NCBI GenBank assembly: GCA_947630175.1
Contig: CANRGJ010000011.1
Location: 29,191 to 93,190, forward strand
Direction of reading: 5' to 3'
Source: an uncultured Ruminiclostridium sp.
Lineage (GTDB): Bacteria > Bacillota > Clostridia > Oscillospirales > Ruminococcaceae
DNA length: 64,000 nucleotides
In this document: piece by piece, positions 9,781-17,794 of the stretch
Position numbering within the stretch: position 1 is the first letter of the stretch
How the letters are laid out: each line of letters opens with the position of its first letter
The notes under the pieces: generated by a model
What the model was told of the DNA's origin: nothing
What the model saw: the letters and a program-made list of their open reading frames with translations, nothing else
The model's database searches: none
Program-made: the position numbers and the translations under genes

Positions 9781-11085
9781 TTATTCTTCCTCAGCAACTT
9801 CTATTTCGTCCGTCCCCTGTATTATCGCTACAAGTCCGTCCAGACCGCCTTCGAGGGTCTCAACGCTTTTGAGGGATTTGTTTATCTGACGGGTGCGAAC
9901 GCCAACCAGCTGTTCCAGCTCGTCGTCAAGCTGACGGGAACGCAGCTGCGCCGATTTAAGTACCTTTTCAAATTTAGCAAATTCGCTTTTGACGCCTCCC
10001 AGTACGTTCCATACGTCGTCGCTGCGCTTTTGTATCGCAAGGGTGCGAAAGCCCATATAAAGAGAGTTCAGCATTGCCGCCATTGTAGAGGGTCCCGCTA
10101 TGTTCACCTGGAATTTCTGCTGAAGCTCCTCCACCAGTCCCATATTCACAACCTCGGCGTAAAGTCCCTCAAAGGGCAGGAACATTATTCCGAAGCCTGT
10201 GGTGTGAGGGGGCTGTACGTATTTGTCGTGAATGTCCTTTGCGCTGTTTCGTATGCGTTCGGAAAGGACCTTTTTCGCCGCTTCAACCGCGTCCTTGTCG
10301 CCGCTGTCGTAGGCGTCCCTCAGCGCATGGTACGTATCACCGGGGAATTTTGAGTCTATGGGAAGATAGATAGTTCCGTCGCCGTCGCCGGGGAGCTTTA
10401 TTGCAAACTCAACGCGGTTATTGCTGTCGGGAATGGTGGCAACGTCTTTTTCATACTGTTCGGGGGCAAGAATGTCGGACAGGATACCTTCAAGCTGAGT
10501 TTCGCCAAGAATACCTCTTGTTTTTACGTTGGAGAGTATCTTTTTCAGATCCCCCACTCCCGCCGCAAGGCTCTGCATTTCGCCAAGCCCCTTGTGTACC
10601 TCTTCAAGGCGCTCGCTTACGGTCTTGAAGGACTGGGTCATTCTCTCGTCAAGGGTCTTTTGCAGCTTTTCGTCAACGGTGGTCCTTATCTGGTCAAGGC
10701 GCTTGCCGTTGTCCTCCCTTATCTCAAGCAGCTGTTTGTTTACCGTTTCGTTTACCTTGGAAAGGGCTTCCACGTTGTTTTTCTCTATGCCCTGCAAACG
10801 GTGCTCCAGCAATTCCAGCCGCTGATTCATATTGTCTGCGGACTGACGCTGGCTGTCGCTGAGCATTTGAGACAAGCCCTTTATGTTGTCGGAGACTTCC
10901 CGCCTTAACTCCGTCTGACTTCCCTTCTGGTCGGTGGAAAGGGTGGAAAGCCTGTCCTTTATCACCTCAAGCTCCTTGGAATTGTCCCCGCCGCCTGACG
11001 GCTTTCCGTTTTTTATTACGATTATCAGCAGGATAATGCTGATAACGATTGAAATCGCTGAAAGAATTATTCCTAAAATTTCCAT
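9781..11085 (-). CDS. rmuC: RmuC-family DNA recombination protein
   Basis: A 434-residue protein with an N-terminal membrane segment (about 4-26), a long coiled coil (about 40-170) and the RmuC domain (about 180-400), including GILGETQLEGIL and the catalytic-core-like VEFAIKLPGDGDGTIYLPIDSKFP. RmuC proteins limit recombination between inverted repeats and have a predicted endonuclease-like fold. A role in repeat stability is notable in a genome with so many palindromes, but that link is only suggestive. The start is supported by AAGGAG six bases upstream and a promoter at 11120-11148. Confidence 0.9.
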   Translation of the reverse strand: MEILGIILSAISIVISIILLIIVIKNGKPSGGGDNSKELEVIKDRLSTLSTDQKGSQTELRREVSDNIKGLSQMLSDSQRQSADNMNQRLELLEHRLQGIEKNNVEALSKVNETVNKQLLEIREDNGKRLDQIRTTVDEKLQKTLDERMTQSFKTVSERLEEVHKGLGEMQSLAAGVGDLKKILSNVKTRGILGETQLEGILSDILAPEQYEKDVATIPDSNNRVEFAIKLPGDGDGTIYLPIDSKFPGDTYHALRDAYDSGDKDAVEAAKKVLSERIRNSAKDIHDKYVQPPHTTGFGIMFLPFEGLYAEVVNMGLVEELQQKFQVNIAGPSTMAAMLNSLYMGFRTLAIQKRSDDVWNVLGGVKSEFAKFEKVLKSAQLRSRQLDDELEQLVGVRTRQINKSLKSVETLEGGLDGLVAIIQGTDEIEVAEEE

Positions 11086-11119
11086 TTTTGCTCCTTAATT
11101 CTGAAAAATTACTGTAATT

Positions 11120-11148
11120 ATTTTAACATAACAAAATACCTTTGTCAA
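11120..11148 (-). promoter_or_regulatory. Promoter of rmuC
   Basis: On the minus strand: TTGACA (11148-11143), a 17-bp spacer and TAAAAT (11125-11120). Confidence 0.75.
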
Positions 11149-11163
11149 TTATGTTGTTTTTTC

Positions 11164-11192
11164 TTGCTTTTTTGCGGAAAATATGTTATAAT
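11164..11192 (+). promoter_or_regulatory. Promoter of YegP-like gene
   Basis: TTGCTT (11164-11169), a 17-bp spacer and TATAAT (11187-11192). It lies back to back with the rmuC promoter. Confidence 0.7.
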
Positions 11193-11266
11193 TTAATAAA
11201 TAAAATTCGTACTTTTCCCGAACAGTCGGGTCAATATTTAATTTTAAAATTCAGGAGGAAAAAACC

Positions 11267-11632
11267 ATGGGCAAATTTGTTATCAAGCACACCGCAACAG
11301 GCGTTAAGTTTGACCTGAAGGCGGGCAACGGCGAGGTTATCGCTACCAGCGAGGTGTACACCTCTGAATCCGCTTGCAAGAACGGTATCGAAAGCGTTCG
11401 CAAGTGCTGCGAGGGCGGCGTTGAGGATCAGACCGTTGAAGGCTACGAAACTCTCAAGCACCCCAAATATGAGGTTTATCAGGACAAGAAGGGCGAATAT
11501 CGTTTCAGACTCAAAGCTCGCAACGGTGAGATAATTGCTACCAGCGAGGGCTACAAGGCTAAGCCCAGCTGCCTTAACGGTATCGAAAGCGTTAAGAAGA
11601 ACGCTCCTGAGGCTGAGATCGTTGAGGAATAA
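11267..11632 (+). CDS. YegP-family DUF1508 tandem-domain protein
   Basis: A 121-residue protein made of two copies of the DUF1508 fold (about 2-55 and 65-118). Each contains an F-x-L-K-A-x-N-G-E-(V/I)-I-A-T-S-E core followed by a Cys-x-x-G-I-E-S-V segment. Both halves are well conserved with each other, as in YegP proteins that form a pseudo-dimer. Molecular function is unknown. It is a single-gene unit with its own promoter, an AGGAGG site and a terminator, which suggests strong expression. Confidence 0.9.
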   Translation: MGKFVIKHTATGVKFDLKAGNGEVIATSEVYTSESACKNGIESVRKCCEGGVEDQTVEGYETLKHPKYEVYQDKKGEYRFRLKARNGEIIATSEGYKAKPSCLNGIESVKKNAPEAEIVEE

Positions 11633-11645
11633 TTTTGGTGATGAT

Positions 11646-11675
11646 ACGCCGTCTGTTTTACAGGCGGCGTTTTTC
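11646..11675 (+). terminator. Terminator after YegP-like gene
   Basis: ACGCCGTCTGT pairs with ACAGGCGGCGT with one wobble, followed by TTTTTCTTTTT. Confidence 0.8.
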
Positions 11676-11743
11676 TTTTTGGGGTGGGAGATCAGGCGGT
11701 TTATGAGGGGTGCGGGTTTAAGGGAAGATGTGCGGGGAGTGGG

Positions 11744-11847
11744 GCGGCGAAGCCGCAGTCGGCGCTTTGCGCCGACTTGATGATTTTGCGAAGCAAAATC
11801 ATCACTTTTGTTCGGGCTTCGCCCGAACAAAAGGCGGCTTCGCCGCC
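11744..11847. repeat. Cluster of five adjacent perfect hairpins
   Basis: Five perfect palindromes stand almost end to end: stems of 5 bp (11744-11756), 8 bp (11758-11776), 11 bp (11779-11803), 12 bp (11806-11832) and 6 bp (11833-11847). Each has a three-base loop (GAA, TTT, GAA, TTC, TTC). No reading frame with gene-like features covers them. Downstream to 12210 the sequence is non-coding, with a further long-range stem. Confidence 0.85.
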
Positions 11848-12070
11848 CTGCTCCTCGCACTGGTTATCTGGTGTGCAGGCATAAACAAATGAACGATTAC
11901 CACTACATAAACACTTCACGGTAAAGTCATAAAATACACCGTCAAAGTTTTCTAAGGAGAGTCCACAGCCGCCCTGCCACAGGAAAACACAGCCGCAGGC
12001 TCTACCACAAAAACGACATCTACTTCGTCAACACTCCTTGCAATACATCAAGGATTGCTGCGGAGCGTTT

Positions 12071-12159
12071 CCTCGTATCTGCCGCTTTTGTGTGAGCCTG
12101 CGGCGCTTTGCGGTTTTCTTCGAAAACCTGTGTTTTCCTATGTCAGTGCGGCTACGAGG
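12071..12159. repeat. Long-range inverted repeat with internal hairpin
   Basis: CCTCGTA (12071-12077) plus GCCGC (12081-12085) pair with GCGGC (12148-12152) plus TACGAGG (12153-12159). Inside is GGTTTTC-TTC-GAAAACC (12112-12128), again with a TTC loop. No gene was recognised between 11633 and 12257. Confidence 0.55.
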
Positions 12160-12213
12160 ATTTCTTTTCCAAAAGAAATTCTCTCAGAGCCCGTTCTGAA
12201 ACTCCCAAAACAA

Positions 12214-12242
12214 AAAAGGCTTGGAAAAACTCCAAGCCTTTT
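12214..12242 (-). terminator. Terminator of the ABC transporter operon
   Basis: A perfect 12-bp stem AAAAGGCTTGGA/TCCAAGCCTTTT with a 5-base loop. On the minus strand it is followed by a T-run, 15 bases beyond the last operon gene. Confidence 0.9.
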
Positions 12243-12257
12243 CTTTGAGCCAAAAAA

Positions 12258-13514
12258 TCACATACCCGTGATACCAGATCTCTCAATACCTTCAATAAAG
12301 TATTTCTGCAGGAAGCAGTAAACGAGCAGTATCGGTATCAGCGACAGCAGACAGCCTGCCTCGATCCAAACCATATAGTTCTGAGCGATACCCTGAACTT
12401 CACCGTTCAGATATACAGAAATCGTGGTGAACAGATTGGACACCTGAAGCGCTATCGTGTTGGAACCGCCATAGAACATTCCCGATACGTAGGAGTCGTT
12501 CCAGTACCATACCAGTGAGAATACGAATACTGTCAGGAAAGAAGAACGTGCATTGGGCACCATTATACGGATAAACGTGGAAAAAGGTCCGCAGCCGTCA
12601 AGGTGCGCGGCGTCCTCAAGCTCCTTGGGCAATCCGCGGAAGAACTGTCTGTAAATGAATACGAACAGACCTGCACGGATACCGTTTACAAATATCGCCT
12701 GTAAATACAAGCCCCACGGAGTACCTGTAAGGTTTATTCCCTCGCCGTTGTTAAACAGTGAGATTATACCGAAGACGTCGAAGAATCTGAACTGCTGGAA
12801 CAGAGGGATAAGAACTACCTGTGTAGGAACGATTATCTGAAGTATAACAATTACAAACAAAAATCCTCTTGCCTTGAACTTGAATCTTGCAAAGCCGTAG
12901 CCTGTGATAGCGCAGGTGATGACCTGCAATACCGAACAAACCACGTTTACCGCCACGGTTTTCCACAGCAGAGTAGGATAATCGATAGCATTCCACGTAT
13001 CGATTATGTTCTGAACCGTAAAGGTCTTGGGTATCCACATTATAGACGGGTCGTTCATTTCAGACTGAGGTCTTATTGCGGAGGATACCATAAACAGTAT
13101 GGGATACATAATTACGAAGCCCAGACCGAACAGTATCAGAAATCTGAATATTGGCCAGACCTTCGACGCAACGCGCCTTCCGAATATGTAGCGGTAATGC
13201 TGTTTTTCGGATTCGTTGTAGTTGCGGTAATTTTTCAGTATCTCCCAGTTGCTTACGTGATATTTTTTGTGGAGCTCCTTCTGCTCCTTTTCAATGCGCT
13301 TTAACTCCTTCTTGGTGTATACCTTCTGAGTCCTTGCGTCATCGTCTGTCACTCTTACCACCGTATTCTTGAGAGCGTCGGCGGCGTGTTCGGTCTGTTC
13401 TTCGGCGGTTTCTGCCGCCTGCTCAACAGCCTCGCTGACTTCTTCCTTTACTTCGGCAGCGTCGGGAGCATTTTCAGCGTTGTTTATTTCCTTTTCAAAA
13501 TCTTTCTCAGCCAC
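12258..13514 (-). CDS. Carbohydrate ABC transporter permease, MalG-type (second pair)
   Basis: A membrane permease of about 418 residues. The core (from about residue 85) has six membrane segments and an EAA-type loop (EDAAHLDGCGPFSTFIRIMVP) that contacts the ATPase. Unlike ordinary MalG proteins it has a long N-terminal extension of roughly 90 residues rich in Glu, Ala and Lys. The GTG at 13514 was chosen because AAGGAGG lies seven bases upstream; a TTG at 13520 is too close to that site. It is the last gene of the ten-gene operon and pairs with the MalF-type gene just upstream. The substrate is unknown, probably a sugar or oligosaccharide. Confidence 0.88.
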   Translation of the reverse strand: MAEKDFEKEINNAENAPDAAEVKEEVSEAVEQAAETAEEQTEHAADALKNTVVRVTDDDARTQKVYTKKELKRIEKEQKELHKKYHVSNWEILKNYRNYNESEKQHYRYIFGRRVASKVWPIFRFLILFGLGFVIMYPILFMVSSAIRPQSEMNDPSIMWIPKTFTVQNIIDTWNAIDYPTLLWKTVAVNVVCSVLQVITCAITGYGFARFKFKARGFLFVIVILQIIVPTQVVLIPLFQQFRFFDVFGIISLFNNGEGINLTGTPWGLYLQAIFVNGIRAGLFVFIYRQFFRGLPKELEDAAHLDGCGPFSTFIRIMVPNARSSFLTVFVFSLVWYWNDSYVSGMFYGGSNTIALQVSNLFTTISVYLNGEVQGIAQNYMVWIEAGCLLSLIPILLVYCFLQKYFIEGIERSGITGM

Positions 13515-13526
13515 TTTCAACCCTCC

Positions 13527-14696
13527 TTAATCTACCTGATAGAATATGAATCTTGATACGATCGCCGCTATGATACCCAGCGCTACGCCTACGATAGCAA
13601 AGTACGTCCACGCCATTGCCGTCGCCGCACCGTATTCCCACTGAGTCGTCTTGGTGAGCACCTGGTTCATTACAGGGTTCTCAGAATCTATGAAGCAGTC
13701 GATAACTGTGTATACAAGATTTACAAGGATCATAGGGCTTATGGTGGGGAAGGTTATCTTCCAGAAGAACTCCCAGCCTGTCGCGCCTTCCATCTGCGCC
13801 GCTTCCTTGGCGGAGGTGGATATCTGCTGCAAAGCTGACAGGAAGATTATCGTCTGGATACCGCAGCGCCATATCAGGTTGAACAGTCCGCTGGCTATCT
13901 GACCAAGCTGGTCGGCAAGGGACTGGCTGATGTTGGCAAAGCCCATAAATTCAAGGAATGAGTCTACCATATCCACCTGGAACAGCGAGCTGAACTGTGA
14001 GGCGTCGCCAACGCCCTGACTTCCCATATCGCCGTTTATTACCGCAAGGACAGGTCCTGTTGCTACCAGAACAGGTATGAAGAATATCGCTCTGGCAAAG
14101 CCTCTGCCCTTGAACTTCTGGCTCAGCAGCAATGCTATGAACAGGCTGAATACCAGTATCATAAAGGTATCGCCTGGCATTGAGCTGATAGAGGAGAGCA
14201 GGTTGGGTATATAGTTCTGGTCAGTGGTGAACGCCGCAATGTAGTTGCCGAAGTTGTTCCATTCGCAGTAAACGCCCGGTCCGTTCAGTCCGGGATAAGC
14301 GGAGGGGTCTCTGGCGTAGGTGTTGCTGTCAACTACCGTGGTGGCGGAAAGAGAATATCTCATAGATTCCACCATAGGGATTATGAACAGATATATCGTT
14401 CCCAAAAGCCACAGCAAAATGAATGCGTAACCATAAAGTCTTTTCTTGCGCTCGTAGGGGATCCTTGTCTTTTTATCGGGATTGGGTCTTTTGCCCCCGC
14501 CGCGCTTTGCGTATCCGTCCGCTGCGGCGGCAACGGCAGGCTGCATTGACTCAGCCGCTTCAACTTCCTGAACGTTCTCAGCCGCTTCGGTCTGCACTTC
14601 TTCAGCCGCTTCTGCAACGGTCTCTTCGGTCTGAACAGCTTCTTCGGCGGTCACCTGAACGTTTTCCTCAGGCAGCTTTTTGTTTTTCTTTGCCAT
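13527..14696 (-). CDS. Sugar ABC transporter permease, MalF-type (second pair)
   Basis: A 389-residue permease with a hydrophilic N-terminal region of about 80 residues, rich in Glu, Ala and Val and turning basic just before the first membrane segment. Membrane segments follow, with the EAA loop KEAAQMEGATGWEFFWKI near the C-terminus. The start overlaps the DUF5696 stop by one base (TGATG), so translation is coupled. Its MalG-type partner starts 12 bases downstream. Both members of this second pair carry acidic extensions that the first pair (19.4-21.2 kb) lacks, a clear structural difference between the two pairs. Confidence 0.88.
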   Translation of the reverse strand: MAKKNKKLPEENVQVTAEEAVQTEETVAEAAEEVQTEAAENVQEVEAAESMQPAVAAAADGYAKRGGGKRPNPDKKTRIPYERKKRLYGYAFILLWLLGTIYLFIIPMVESMRYSLSATTVVDSNTYARDPSAYPGLNGPGVYCEWNNFGNYIAAFTTDQNYIPNLLSSISSMPGDTFMILVFSLFIALLLSQKFKGRGFARAIFFIPVLVATGPVLAVINGDMGSQGVGDASQFSSLFQVDMVDSFLEFMGFANISQSLADQLGQIASGLFNLIWRCGIQTIIFLSALQQISTSAKEAAQMEGATGWEFFWKITFPTISPMILVNLVYTVIDCFIDSENPVMNQVLTKTTQWEYGAATAMAWTYFAIVGVALGIIAAIVSRFIFYQVD

Positions 14697-17080
14697 CAGT
14701 TATCCTCTCCTTTCCCTGCTTGATCAAGGTCATACTGCTGACCGTTTATCGAATAGGTCATAGCCGACATATCGATCTCTATCTTCGTTCCGTCGGAATA
14801 TTCCAGTGCGATCTGCTTTTCTCCGTATCTGTCAAAGCGGGTTATGGTCTTGTCGCTTATGGAAGAAATTATTCCGTTGAGCAGGTCATAATCCTCGGAG
14901 GCTTTCTCCAGCCAGCCGCTGTAATTGGTGTAAAAATACTTGTCGTATTCGCTGTCGGAAAATTCACCCGGCTCGTTATACATAAGCTCGTAATGAATAC
15001 CTGCTCCTGAGAGTATGGACAGCAGTCTCAGCTCGTCTGCATTGGCGCTTGCGTTTACAGGCTTGGAGCTGTAAGGAATATATCCGTGAATGACCATCTG
15101 ATAGAACGGGATATCATAATCGAACAGGTCGTAGTTGGAGCTGTACATAGGCACATTGGTTATCGCCGATACATAAGGCAGAGCGTAAGCGTTGCACTCC
15201 TGAGCCATAATGGAGATACCCGCATCGTTGAGCTTTTTGTAGCCGTCCGTCAGTATCTTCATGGAATCCTCTCTCAGGAAGTGTTCCTTGCCCTCGAAAT
15301 TGGTCCTGCCGAAGTCGCTGTATACTACCGAGGTAGCCTGGCTCAGGGAGATGGTGTTTATCCCCTCGTTGGTGAAGGACTCGGTCAGCTTGCGGAACAG
15401 GTCGGGCCAGTAATAAGGCGAGAGTATCGTCCACGTGGGCTTTATGTCGGTATCGGGCTGACCGTAGGCAAGCTCGAACGCCGTCTGCGTAGCGTAAGCG
15501 TGGCTTATTCTCTTTGCGCTGTTCAGCGTGAAGGAGTAGCCGTGTCCGCTGCGCACATATTCCATAATGTCAACGCTGGGATAAAGCACGAAGTTATTTT
15601 CCTTTATGGTGCCGTAAAGCGCCTCGAAATCATTCTTGCCGCCCAACTTATTAGAATAGTTCACGCCGTCGGATATCTTTCCGGTCATTCCGCTGTCGTT
15701 AAAGTCGTTGTATATGACTACCATTTCGTCAACACCAAGGTCCTTCAGCTTTTCAACTATCTCCTGAGCCTGCTTGTAGGAAGTAGCCACCGTCTGCATA
15801 TCAACGGGGAAGCCCAAAACGGAATGCTTGGTTATCGTTCCACCCATAGTGGTGAGGTAAAGGGCGTTGGAGTTTTCCTCAGACTGCTTGGTAAGTCCCT
15901 TTTCATTTATAAGGTAATTGCGGTAGGTGTCAGCCAGATCCGCCGCGTTCACTTCGTCGCCTGAAAGCAGGTAGTAGCGGACTGCTATGTCCTGCACTCT
16001 TATTCCGCCTGAACGGTAAACGTCCAGAGGAGTTTTCGTACCCATTTTGTAGGTGTCGTTGGACCTGAACTCAAAGCTGAACCACGCACTGTTTATGGAG
16101 GTAGCAGACAGTCCGTTGACCGACGCGTTTATGGTAGCGCATGCGTCGCCTGCTATTGCCACTGCAAGCATTGCGTTGTCGCCGTCCTCGCCGTCCTTGA
16201 CGATACCGTAAACGGGCAGATACGCCTGCTCATGCTTGGTGCCCGCCGAGGTCTTGCTTATTGCAAGGTCCTCGCCGTAAACTTCCGCCTGATAAACCTG
16301 AGTGGAGGTCTTGCCGTTGTTGAATTCTATCGCCGCACCGCAGCCGTCGGGAACGAATATGTAGCCGTTCTCGTCAGGCCTGCCTGCGCCGAAGGACTGG
16401 AGCAGGTTCAGAGTGATAAGCTCGTAGGGTCTGTACAGCTCTGCGTCGTCGATGTACCATTCGCTTATCTCGTCGGTGTGTATTCTTGCAAGCACGCTTC
16501 CGCCCTTTTCAAGGGTTATGGAAACGGGAATGTAGAAGTTGTGCGCGTCAATGTTATAGCTGAACTTCACGCCGTTTTCGATTTGCTCCAGCTTGAACTT
16601 CTTCTGCCTTACTGACGCCTCGTAGGAATAGGTGGTGGTGTTTACAAGGTTGTTGTTTTCCACGTCCAGGGGCTTGTAGGTGAGGGTGGACGCCATCATC
16701 TGCTTTTGTACGTTGCCCGCTATGGGGTCGCTTTCGTAGTCGTAGGGAGTCGACCACCAGATGTATCCGCTGTCGGTGTTCTCAACTGCGAATATGCAGG
16801 TCTCCTCGTTGACGTACAGCTTCAGATTGTCGACCTCGGCATATACCTTCATCGCCGCCAGCGCCTCGTCCTGTGTGACGGGCTTTACCTCTTCCTCGCC
16901 GCCCTCTTCGGGAGCATCGCCCTCTTCTTCGGGAGCGTCCCCTTCCTGAGGAGCGTCTTCGCTTGCGGTGGTATCGTCAGCGGCAGGCTCGTCTGCGGTC
17001 TCAGACCACACGACGCCTGAGCTGAGAGCTATCGAAAGAGCAAGCGCCGCTGCCAGCAGCTTTCTTTTGAATTTTAGCAT
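14696..17080 (-). CDS. Secreted DUF5696-like protein, glycosidase-like
   Basis: A 794-residue exported protein with an N-terminal signal peptide (about 1-27) and then an acidic low-complexity linker (about 30-70). The rest resembles DUF5696 proteins: a beta-rich N-terminal domain and a TIM-barrel-like C-terminal half with LGVDEMVVIYNDFNDSG and PTWTILSPYYWPDLF. Such proteins sit in sugar-transporter loci and look like glycoside hydrolases, but no activity is established that I can cite. No lipobox is seen. It lies between the YIP1 gene and the second permease pair, so it may process or present the transported glycan outside the cell. Confidence 0.7.
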   Translation of the reverse strand: MLKFKRKLLAAALALSIALSSGVVWSETADEPAADDTTASEDAPQEGDAPEEEGDAPEEGGEEEVKPVTQDEALAAMKVYAEVDNLKLYVNEETCIFAVENTDSGYIWWSTPYDYESDPIAGNVQKQMMASTLTYKPLDVENNNLVNTTTYSYEASVRQKKFKLEQIENGVKFSYNIDAHNFYIPVSITLEKGGSVLARIHTDEISEWYIDDAELYRPYELITLNLLQSFGAGRPDENGYIFVPDGCGAAIEFNNGKTSTQVYQAEVYGEDLAISKTSAGTKHEQAYLPVYGIVKDGEDGDNAMLAVAIAGDACATINASVNGLSATSINSAWFSFEFRSNDTYKMGTKTPLDVYRSGGIRVQDIAVRYYLLSGDEVNAADLADTYRNYLINEKGLTKQSEENSNALYLTTMGGTITKHSVLGFPVDMQTVATSYKQAQEIVEKLKDLGVDEMVVIYNDFNDSGMTGKISDGVNYSNKLGGKNDFEALYGTIKENNFVLYPSVDIMEYVRSGHGYSFTLNSAKRISHAYATQTAFELAYGQPDTDIKPTWTILSPYYWPDLFRKLTESFTNEGINTISLSQATSVVYSDFGRTNFEGKEHFLREDSMKILTDGYKKLNDAGISIMAQECNAYALPYVSAITNVPMYSSNYDLFDYDIPFYQMVIHGYIPYSSKPVNASANADELRLLSILSGAGIHYELMYNEPGEFSDSEYDKYFYTNYSGWLEKASEDYDLLNGIISSISDKTITRFDRYGEKQIALEYSDGTKIEIDMSAMTYSINGQQYDLDQAGKGEDN

Positions 17081-17155
17081 CGTTTTGATTATCTCCTTTC
17101 GTGAGATTGTGCAATTCGCCCGACAGTCACGATGTCAACATTCGGGCTTACTATG

Positions 17156-17794
17156 CTACATACTGAATCTGTACATCAGCTCGGTGTATATTGAGTAACC
17201 GAACATTACCACCTGCTGGAACAGAGATATGAGAAGGATAAGTACCAATACTATGATGACCATTGCGATCAGGGTAAAGACGATTGCGATTATGGTCTTC
17301 GGCATTGTGTACTGGTGGACCGCTTTCATTGCGGAAATTACCAGCACCGCCGACCACAGTATACCGATATAGGAGATAAAGGTAAGGATAGAACCTTCCT
17401 GTCTGGTAAGTATGTTGCTGGCAAAAATGTAGACTACCTGTGAAATTATGTAGGGTACAAGGGCATAGGCGGTAACGCACATTATCTGCTGCATTTTGCC
17501 TTCACCGTTGAACAACGTACACAGCGACCAGTTGCCCACTACCCAGATGAAGAATATCAGCACTGAGCTTGAGAACAGGGGTACTACGTTGAATACCTTG
17601 TCATACATTACCTGGAAGGGGAAGCCTGTCATAAGACGTCCCGCAACTGTAACGATGAACAGGCAAAGCACGATTATCAAAGCGACCTTGGTGTGGTATG
17701 CCTTTTTCCACCTTACGTCCTCAAAGCCCTCGAAGGGGTGCCTTGCAACGTAGAAAGGCCATTTCCAAGCGGGCATATCAAGATCAAACCGCAT
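17156..17794 (-). CDS. YIP1-family membrane protein
   Basis: A membrane protein of about 212 residues with five hydrophobic segments and the YIP1-type N-terminal sequence FYVARHPFEGFEDVRWKK. The ATG at 17794 was chosen because AGGAGGTGA ends five bases before it; the upstream GTG lies inside that ribosome site. The start overlaps the preceding NHL gene by 11 bases. YIP1 proteins in bacteria have no defined role. The NHL-YIP1-DUF5696 order inside a sugar transporter operon suggests a dedicated membrane accessory for the importer. Confidence 0.8.
   Translation of the reverse strand: MRFDLDMPAWKWPFYVARHPFEGFEDVRWKKAYHTKVALIIVLCLFIVTVAGRLMTGFPFQVMYDKVFNVVPLFSSSVLIFFIWVVGNWSLCTLFNGEGKMQQIMCVTAYALVPYIISQVVYIFASNILTRQEGSILTFISYIGILWSAVLVISAMKAVHQYTMPKTIIAIVFTLIAMVIIVLVLILLISLFQQVVMFGYSIYTELMYRFSM

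Noticed and set aside
12055..12321. Open frame of 88 codons antisense to the operon end
   Set aside because: It crosses a terminator and hairpins and enters the permease gene on the opposite strand.
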